Source: Sphingomonas pseudosanguinis (GTDB lineage Bacteria; Pseudomonadota; Alphaproteobacteria; Sphingomonadales; Sphingomonadaceae). From it: a DNA stretch of 64,000 nt. Made by a program: the position numbers and the translations under genes. Each line of letters starts with the position of its first letter. Position 1 is the first letter of the stretch. Location of the stretch: NCBI RefSeq assembly GCF_014196255.1, contig NZ_JACIDH010000009.1, forward strand, positions 1 through 64,000. Reading direction: 5' to 3'. Below, piece by piece: positions 47,384-56,900 of this stretch. The notes under the pieces are model-generated. The model was not told the DNA's origin. It made no database searches and saw only the letters and a program-made list of their open reading frames with translations.

Positions 47384-47746
47384 ATGCAACCCCATATCCG
47401 CGCGATCATCGCCGCCTCGGCCCATGCCCTCCTCACCGGGCGCAAGGTGGCCGGCCTTTACGACCATCACGCCGAGCGGCATCTGCGCATCGCAGCCGAA
47501 GCGCGCGGCGCGCATCTCCAGGGCTATGACGGCGAGCGCGCGTCGAAATTCGGCGGTACCCTGCCCGAACTGCGCGACCTGGGGGCGGATGCGGCGATCA
47601 ACATGACGATCGAGGACGGCGAAGCCCGCGGCTATGACCGCAGCAGCGGCACCCACTTCACCGCCCGCACCACCGAGCAGCAGGTCCAGCTGTTCGATCA
47701 CGCGGCGGAGAGCTGGTTCACCTATATCGTGCAGGTCGCGCCCTGA
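47384..47746 (+). CDS. conserved hypothetical protein
   Basis: 120 residues, soluble, beta-rich (KVAGLYDHHAERHLRIAAEA, QGYDGERASKFGG, HFTARTTEQQVQLFDHAAESWFTY). It resembles a short family I have seen in other sphingomonad genomes with no function assigned. No signal peptide. It stands alone between repeat copies C and D. Confidence 0.65.
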   Translation: MQPHIRAIIAASAHALLTGRKVAGLYDHHAERHLRIAAEARGAHLQGYDGERASKFGGTLPELRDLGADAAINMTIEDGEARGYDRSSGTHFTARTTEQQVQLFDHAAESWFTYIVQVAP

Positions 47747-47798
47747 TCCTGCCCCGTCCGGGGGCATTTGCGAACGCGCAACCCTGCCCCCAACCCAT

Positions 47799-47915
47799 TC
47801 CTCCCCTGTAAGGGGAGGTGGCGCGCGAAGCGCGTCGGAGGGGTGTCCCGCTATCGAGAGGGCGACACCCCTCCGTCAGGCCTGACGGCCTGCCACCTCC
47901 CCTTCCAGGGGAGGA
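47799..47915. repeat. dispersed palindromic repeat, copy D
   Basis: 117 bp, between the convergent ends of the 120-residue protein gene and the giant surface-protein gene. It opens CCTCCCCTGTAAGGGGAGG and closes CCTCCCCTTCCAGGGGAGGA with the same inner arms as copy B (GAGGGGTGTCCC / CGACACCCCTCC) and GTCAGGCCTGACGGCCTG. Confidence 0.8.
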
Positions 47916-47931
47916 TTGATACTTCCCCCGA

Positions 47932-50900
47932 TCAGAACTGCTTGCGGATGGTAATCCGCTCGGTCGCATAGCGGCTGCCCTGGCCCAGCGCGCCGCCCAG
48001 GTCGAAGCCGATGCGCCAGCCATTGTCGAAGACATAGTCGGTGCCCAGCTCGATCGAATAATTGTCGCGCGTCCAGCCATCGCCGCGAATGGCATAGTTG
48101 AACCCGCCCAGATCGGCATAGTCGAGCGCCTGGATACCGCCATTCTTGAACTCGTGCCGCCACTCGGCGCGCACGCGGGGCACGAACCGCCCGGTGACGA
48201 ACGATCCGCGCAGGCCCAGCACACTCGACAGCGAGGTCAGTCGGCGGCCGTCGAACACCAGATTGGCATTGCCCGCCCCGGTCTCCGCATAGCGGTCCAG
48301 ATCGGCCGACAGATAGTCGATCCGGCCATAGGCGGACAGCGCATGCGTGCCGCTGGTCCGGTCGAACCCGCCGGTCAGCGAGCCGAACAGCATCGACCCG
48401 CCACGATGGCCGCGCGCGACCGCGTCGCTGCCCGTCACATTGCGGATCGTATCGAAGGACAGGCGTCCGGCACCCGCGACACCGTCGACGAACAGCCCGT
48501 CCGCCGGCGCGACGCTGCCATAGACCGCGCCCATCCAGCTATTGCTGTCGACCCGGCCCTTATCCTGGCCGACCTTGGCCCGCTCGCCGCCATAGCCTCC
48601 GCCGATGCCGACGGTCAGCGTTTCGGACAGCTTCACGTCGACGCCGCTGCTGAGCCCCCCGGTCGAGACGGTCAGCTTGCCGCGCCCGCGCGCCGCATCC
48701 TCGCTGCCCAGCGCGATCGCACCGCCCGACCAGATCGCCGTCGACCCGACCGACCGGCCGGTGCCCTCGATCGCCTCGGCCTCGCCGGCCTCGCCCGTGC
48801 CGCCACGCGCGGCCGGATCGCCCGGCATCGCCTGGCCCATCGCCCGGTCGCTGCGCGCGCCCGCCAGCCCCGCCACGGGCATGGCCCGGCCGTCGCGGTC
48901 ATAGGTCATCATGCCCGCCGCCCGCTCGCGGCCCATGACTTCGGTCGCATGGTCCGACTTCAGCATCGCCAGATCGGTCGCCGCCATTCCGGCATTGGGA
49001 TCACGCGCACCATAGCTGTTGCCACCCGCGATGCTGATCCCCATCGGCCGGCCGACGCTGCCCGCACCGCCATTGTGCAACTGCTCGTTGCGGCGCTGGA
49101 AATTGTCGAGCTGCGCCTGGGCGAAGCGGCGCGTCGCCTCGGCCTGCGCGGCCGAGATGCCGGTGACGGTCGCGTCCTGCGACGGGTCGGCACGCTGCAC
49201 CACGCTGACGCTGACTGCGGCCGGCGCCGAGGTGCCATAGGCGTTGGTCAGCGTGTAGCGGACGGTCGCCGTGCCGCTGAACCGGCCGCGCGGGGTGATG
49301 CGCAGCTGGTAGCGCCGATCGCCGGTGCCGCCGCTCTCGACCAGCGTCGCCTCGACCCCATCGGCCGGCGTGACCGACACGATGCTCGCCCCCAGGAACG
49401 GCCCGCCGATCGCGCCACCGGTCAGGTCGATGATCTGGGTCTGGCCGTTGGTGACGCTGGCCTTGACCGCCGGCGCGACGGGCGCGCTGCCCTTGACCGT
49501 CACCGCGACCCGCGCCTCGTTGGAGGTGCCGCCCGCGCCGATCGCGACATAGCCGAAGCTGTCCTCGCCGATATAGCCCGGCTCGGGCGTATAGGTGACG
49601 GTGATCCGCTGGTTCGTCTCGGTCACGTCCTGCTGGCGCGCGTCGAGCGATACCGTGCCGTGCTGCGGCTGGGTGGTGATGCGGATCTGGCGATAGTCGC
49701 CGGTGACCAGCGCCGACAGATCGATCGCGACCGCGCCGTTCTGCGCCGTGGTGGCGGCGCCGGTCGCGGCCGAACCCGGCCGGGCGACCGGCGGGGCGGG
49801 CAGCGCGATCTCCAGCGTATAGGCATTGGTCGCCGTGAAGGGACCGTTGCCCGACGAACTGTCGGTCGCGGTGACGGTGACCGTATAGCGCCCGCTCTCC
49901 TGCGGCGTGCCCGCCAGCAACCCGCCCGTCGACAGCGTCACCCCGGCCGGCAGCCGCCCGGCGGTGACCGCGTAAGCATAGGGCGCGGTGCCGCCGCTGG
50001 TGCTCAGCTGTTGGCTATAGGCGACATCCTCCTGGCCCGCCGGCAGCGTCGCCGGGGTGAGCGCCAGGCTCGGCTGCGCGACGGTGATGCTGACCGTCGC
50101 GGGGGCCGAGGCGCCGCCCGCATTGGACGCGGTATAGGTGAAGCTGTCGGCCCCGGCATAGCCGGCCGCCGGCGTATAGCTGATCGCGGTGCCGTTGACC
50201 GTCGCGGTGCCGTGCGCGGGCGCGGTGGCGATGGCGACACCGGTCGCCGCACCGCCGCTCACCTTCAGCGGAACCGACGTGGCCGCCGCGTTGTAACCGA
50301 CCGCCAGGCTGACATTGGCCGCGACCGGCACGTCGGGTGCGGCGATGACCAGGCTATAGGCCTTGGCCCCGCTATAGGGCCCCGCCCCCGTCGAGCTGTC
50401 GGTCGCGGTCACGGTGAAGGCGAAGCGCCCGAACGCGCCCGGCGTGCCGCTCAGCGTGCCATCGGCCGCCAGCGTCACCCCCGCCGGCAACGCGCCGTCG
50501 GTGACCGCATAGCGATAGGGCGCGGTGCCGCCCGATGCGGTGAGCGTCTGGCTATAGGCCGCCTCATAGCGTCCATCGGGCAGGCTCGCCGGCCCGACCG
50601 CCACGCTCGCGCCCGCCACGACCAGGGTATAGCCGCGCGCGGCGGTATAAGGCCCGCCATTGCCGGTCGCGGTCGCATCGGTCGCGGTCACGGTGAAGCC
50701 ATAGCTGCCACCGGCGGTCGGCGTACCGCTAAGCGTGCCGTTGGTGCCAAGCGTGACGCCCGCCGGCAGCGCACCTGCGGTGACGGCATAGCTATAGGGC
50801 GCCGTCCCACCAGTCGCGGTGAGCGCCTGGCTATAGGCCGCACCCACCGTCGCATTGGCCAATGTCGCCGGATCGAGCGCCAACGCCGGTGCCGCGATGC

Positions 50901-53900
50901 TGAGCGTATAGCTGCGCGTCGCGCTGTACGGACCCGAGCCGGTCGAACTGTCCGTCGTGGTGATGCTGAAGGTGAAGCTCCCCGACTGCGTCGGCGTCCC
51001 CGCCAGCGTGCCATTGCTCGCCAAGGTCACCCCCGCCGGCAGCGCGCCAGCGGTGACCGCATAGCTGTAGGGCGCGGTGCCACCGGTGGCAGACAGCGTC
51101 TCGCTAAAGGCCGTGCCCGACACACCCGCCGGCAGGCTCGCCTGACCAAAGGCCACCGTCGCGGTCGCGACACTCAGCGTATAGCTGCGGCTCGCCGTAT
51201 AAGGCCCACCATTGCCATTCGTCGTCGCGTCGGTCGCCGTGACGGTGAAGCTGTAGCTCCCACCGGCGGTCGGCGTGCCGCTCAACGTACCGTTGGTGCC
51301 AAGCGTGACGCCCGCCGGCAGCACACCCGCCGTCACGGCATAGCTGTAGGGCGCGGTCCCGCCGCTCGCGGTGAGCGCCTGGCTATAGGCCGCCCCCACC
51401 GTCGCATTGGCCAGTGACGCCGGTGCCAGCGCCAGCGCAGGCGCCGCGATGCTGAGCGTGTAGCTGCGGGTCGCACTATATGGCCCTGAGCCGGTTGAAC
51501 TGTCGGTTGCGGTGATGCTGAAGGTAAAGCTACCCGACTGCGTCGGCGTCCCCGAAAGCGACCCGCTGCTCGACAGCGTCACACCCGCCGGCAAGGCGCC
51601 GGCGGTCAGGGTATAGCTGTACGGCGCGGTGCCACCAGTCGCCGACAGCGTTTCGCCATAGGCAACGCCCGACGTTCCCGCCGGCAGGCTCGCCGGCGAC
51701 AGCGCCACCGTCGCGGTCGCAACCGTCAGGGTATAGCTGCGTGCGGCGGTGTAAGGCCCGCCATTGGCAGTCGTGGTCGCGTCCGTCGCCGTAACGGTGA
51801 AGCTGTAGCTGCCACCAGCGGTCGGCGTGCCGCTCAGAGTACCGTTGGTACCAAGCGTCACCCCTGCCGGTAGCGCACCGGCCGTGACGGCATAGCTGTA
51901 CGGTGCGGTCCCGCCACTCGCGGTCAGCGCCTGACTATACGCCGCACCCACGGTCGCATTGGTGAGCGTCGTTGGGGCCAGCGTCAGCGCCGGAGCTGCG
52001 ATCACCAGCGTATAGCTGTGAGTCGCACTATAGGGCCCCGAGCCCGTCGAACTGTCGGTCGTGGTGATGCTGAAGGTGAAGCTGCCAGACTGCGTCGGCG
52101 TCCCCGCCAGCGTGCCATTGCTCGCCAAGGTCACACCCGCCGGCAGCGCGCCAGCGGTGACCACATAGCTGTAAGGAGCGGTGCCACCGGTGGCAGACAG
52201 CATCTCGCTAAAGGCCTTGTCCGACACGCCCGCCGGCAGGCTCGCCTGACCAAAGGCCACCGTCGCGGTCGCGACACTCAGCGTATAGCTGCGGCTCGCC
52301 GTATAAGGCCCACCATTGCCAGTCGCTGTCGCGTCGGTCGCCGTGACGGTGAAGCTGTAGCTGCCGCCGGCGGTGGGCGTGCCGCTCAACGTACCGTTGA
52401 TGCCAAGCGTGACGCCCGCCGGCAGCGCACCGGCCGTGACGGCATAGCTGTAGGGCGCGGTCCCGCCGCTCGCGGTGAGCGCCTGGCTATAGGCCGCCCC
52501 CACCGTCGCATTGGCCAATGTCGATGGCGATAGCGTCAGCGCTGGAGCCGCGATCACCAGCGTATAGCTGCGCGTCGCGTTATACGGACCCGAACCGGTC
52601 GAACTGTCGGTCGCTGTGATACTGAAGGTAAAGTTCCCCGACTGCGTCGGCGTCCCCGCTAGCGTACCATTGCTGGCCAAGGTCACCCCAGATGGCAGCC
52701 CGCCAGCCGTTACAGCATAGCCGTACGGCGCGGTCCCACCGGTCGCCGTCAGTACCTCGCTGTATGCCACGCCCGACGTCCCCGCCGGGAGCGTGGCGGG
52801 TGACAGCACCACTGCCGCACGTGCAACCGTCAGCGTATAGCTGCGCGAGGCGGTGTAGGGCCCGCCATTGGCGCTCGTAGTCGCATCCGTTGCGGTCACG
52901 GTGAAGCTGTAGCTGCCACCAGAAGTCGGCGTACCACTCAACGTGCCGTTGGTTCCAAGCGTGACGCCCGCCGGCAACGCGCCTGCGGTCACGGCATAGC
53001 TGTACGGCGCGGTCCCGCCGCTTGCGGTCAGCGTTTCGCTATAGGCCGAGCCCACCGTTGCATTCGCCAGCGTCGACGGCGCGAGCGTCAGCGCCGGAGC
53101 CGTAATCGCCAACGTGTAGCTGCGCGTCGCACTGTACGGACCCGAGCCCGTCGAACTGTCGGTCGCGGTGACGCTGAAGGTGAAGCTGCCAGACTGGGTC
53201 GGCGTGCCGGCCAGGGTCCCGCTGCTCGACAAAGTCACGCCCGCCGGCAACGCCCCTGCCGTCACGGCGTAAGCATAAGGCGCCGTACCACCGGTCGCCG
53301 ACAGTGTTTCACTATACGCCACGCCGGACGTTCCCGCCGACAGGTTCGTTGGCGACAGCGCCACCGTCGCGGTCGCGACGGTCAGCGTGTAGCTGCGTGC
53401 AGCGGTATAAGGCCCGCCATTGGCGGTCGTGGTCGCATCCTTCGCGGTCACGGTGAAGCTGTAGCTGCCACCGGCCGTCGGCGTCCCACTCAACGTGCCG
53501 TTGGTGCCAAGCGTCACGCCTGCCGGCAATGCGCCTGCCGTTACGGCATAGCTGTACGGAGCTGTGCCACCGCTTGCGGTCAGCGCCTGGCTATACGCCG
53601 CACCCACCGTCGCATTGGCCAGCGTCGCCGGAGCCAGCGTCAGCGCCGGTGCACCGATCACCAGCGTGTAGCTGCGCGTCGCGCTATATGGACCCGAACC
53701 GGTCGAACTGTCCGTTGCGGTGACGCTGAAGGTGAAACTCCCCGACTGGGTTGGCGTCCCCGCCAAGGTCCCGCTACTCGACAGGGTCACACCCGCCGGC
53801 AAGGCGCCTGCGGTCACGGTGTAGGCATAAGGCGCGGTGCCACCGGTCGCCGACAGCGTCTCGCCATAGGCCACGCCCGACGTACCCGCCGGAAGGTTCG

Positions 53901-56900
53901 CTGGCGACAACGCAACCGTCGCGGTTGCAACCGTCAGCGTATAGCTACGCGCGGCCGTATAAGGCCCGCCATTGCCGCTCGTGGTCGCATCGGTTGCGGT
54001 AACCGTGAAGCTGTAGCTGCCACCAGCCGTCGGCGTACCGCTCAGCGTACCATTGGTGCCAAGCGTCACGCCCGCCGGCAAAGCACCAGCCGTGACAGCA
54101 TAACTATACGGTGCCGTTCCGCCACTCGCGGTCAGCGCCTGGCTATACGCCGCACCCACCGTCGCATTGGCCAATGTCGCCGGATCGAGCGCCAACGCCG
54201 GTGCCGCGATGCTGAGCGTATAGCTGCGCGTCGCGCTGTACGGACCCGAGCCGGTCGAACTGTCCGTCGTGGTGACGCTGAAGGTAAAGCTCCCCGACTG
54301 CGTCGGCGTCCCCGCCAGCGTGCCGTTGCTCGCCAAGGTGACGCCCACCGGCAGCGCGCCAGTGGTGACCGCATAGCTGTAAGGCGCGATCCCTCCCGAG
54401 GCCGAGAGCGTCTGGCCATAGGCCACGCCCGACGTCCCCGTCGCCAGGCTCGCGGGCGACAGTGCCAGCGTGGGGGCGGTGACGCTCAGCGTATAGGCGC
54501 GCGCGCCCGTAAAGCCCGCCGCGTTCGTCGCGGTGAGCGTGAAGGCGAAACTGCCGCCCGCCCCCGGCGTCCCCGTCAGGCGGCCGTCGCTGGCCAGCGT
54601 GACGCCGGGGGGCAGCGCGCCCGCGGTCACCGCATAGCTGTAGCTGGTCCCCGCACCGCTGGCGGTGACGGTCTGGTCATAGGCCTGGCCGACGGTCGCG
54701 GACGGCAGGGTCGCCGGGGTGACGACGATGGCCGGCGCGGCGACGGTGATGGCGTAGAGCCCCTCGACGCCGAACGGCGTCGTCGCGCTGTCGGTCGCGC
54801 GGACGCGGAAGGTGAACGTCCCCGCCGCGCTCGGCGTGCCCGAAATCACCCCGCCGCTCGCCAGCGTCAGCCCGGGCGGCAGCGCCCCGCCGACGACGCT
54901 GTAGCCGTACGGCGCGATGCCGCCGCTGGTGGTGATCGTCTGGCTGTACGCCGTCCCGCCGGTCGCGGCGGGCAGCGCGGTCGCGGTGGCCGTGTTCGCG
55001 GCGGGCGACAGCGTCAGCACCGGCGGCTGGACACTGGTCGTATAGCTGGCCTGGCCGACAAAGGGCGCGCCGCTGCCGCTCGCGCTGTCGGTCGCCGTGA
55101 TCGTATAGGTGAAGCTTCCGGCCGCGCTCGGCGTGCCCGAGAGCGTGCCGTCGCTTGCCAGCGTCAGCCCGGTGGGCAGCGCGCCCGCCGTCACCGCGAA
55201 GGCGTAAGGCGCGGTGCCGCCGCTGGCGGTGAGCCGCTGGCTATAGGCGATGCCGACCTGCGGCGTCGGCAAGGTAGCGGGGCTGAGCGCGATCGTCGGC
55301 GCGCCGATGGCGATGCTCTGCTGCACCGGGGTGGCGGGGTCGAAGCTGGTGTCGCCCGCCTGGCTGGCGGTGACGACGCAGGTGCCGACCTGGTCGAAGC
55401 GCACGCTGTTGCCCGTGATCGAGCAGATGGCGCGCGAGCCGGCATCGATGGCGATGACCGGGGTCAGCCCCGAGCTGGCGGTCGCGGCGACCAGATAGGT
55501 GCCACCGACGATCGCGCCGGCCGGCGGGGTCGAGGTGAAGCGCACGGTCTGCGCCCCCCGCCCGATCGTGATGGTGAAGGTCTGCGACTGGGCCACCGGC
55601 GGATTGCCGCCGGTCGAGTCCTCGGCGGTAACGGTGAAGGCAAACGCCCCCGCGCTCGTCGGCGTGCCCGACAGCGTACCGCCCGTCGCCAGCGTCAGCC
55701 CGGCGGGCAGCGCACCCGCCGTCACCGCATAGCGATAGGGCGCGGTGCCGCCCGTCGTGCTGAGCGTGGCGGTATAGGCCGTGCCCACCGTCCCGCTGGC
55801 GGGCGGCGCGGCGATGGTCAGCGTCGGGTCACCGATCGTCACGGTTACCGTCGCGGGCGCGGAGGTGCTGACCCCATTGCTGGCGGTGTAGGTGAAGCTG
55901 TCGGTGCCGCGCGCACCGGCGGCCGGCGTATAGGTCAGGTTCGGCGCGGTGCCGCTGAGCGTACCCCGGGCCGGCGCGGCGGTGATCGCATAGCTCAGCG
56001 CGCGCGCGGGCGTGTTGGAATCGGTGCCCGCTAGGGTGATGCCGCGCGCGGTCTGGAACGCGGTCGACACGGTCTGCGCACTCGCGGTCGGTGCGCCGAC
56101 ATAGGTGAAGCTGCCGGTCGTGGTGCCGACGCCGGCGGCATTGGTGACCTGCACCGTCGCGGGGCCGGCAGTGCCCGCCGGGGTGACGGCGGTCAGGCTG
56201 GTCGCGCTGGCGATCGTCACGCCGGTCGCGGGCGTACCACCGACCGTCACGGTGCTGCCGCTGGTGAAGTTGGTGCCGGTGACGGTGATCGTCGTGCCGC
56301 CCGCCGTACCGCCCTCGGCCGGGGTCACGCCGCTGACCGTGGGAAGCGCGACGATGGTGAAGCTGTTGGTCGCGTTCGGCGAGACATTGCCCGCCGCGTC
56401 GGTCGCGGTGACCGACACCGTGTTGGACCCCAGCGGCAGATCGGCCGTCGGTGCATAGCTATACGTGCCGCCCGCCGTCGCCGAGGTCGTTCCGGCCGCC
56501 GCCCCATTGATCCGGATCGCGACGCTGGCATTGCTCTCCGCCGTGCCGGTGATCGCCGGCCGCCGATTGGCCAGCGTCGCGCCATTGGCGGGCGCGGTGA
56601 TGATCGGCGTGGCGGGCGCGACCGTGTCGATGATGAAGACATTGCTGCTCGAGGCCGGCGACGCCACCCCCGATGCCGAGGCGACCGCATAGACGCTGTG
56701 CGATCCCTGGCCCAGCGCGCTCACCACGGGGTAGCTGAAATTGCCGCCCGAAACGGTCGCGTTACCGTTAAGCGTGCCGTCGATGAAGATCTGGACGGTC
56801 GTGCCGCCCGCGGTGACGCCGGTCACGACCGGTGTCGCCGTATTGAGCGTCGATCCGTTGGCCGGGCTGGTCAGCACCGGCGCGGCCGGCGCAGGCGGCC

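Noticed and set aside
48154..51417. A 1,087-codon open frame on the plus strand opposite the giant surface-protein gene, and a similar 868-codon one at 56698-59304
   Set aside because: Both are low-complexity Arg/Gly/Ala-rich translations antisense to a repetitive GC-rich gene; they have no domain, signal peptide or ribosome site.
50640..54510. Regularly spaced repeats resembling a CRISPR array or satellite DNA
   Set aside because: The period is 552 bp, divisible by three, and the repeats are coding; there are no short repeats with unique spacers and no cas genes.
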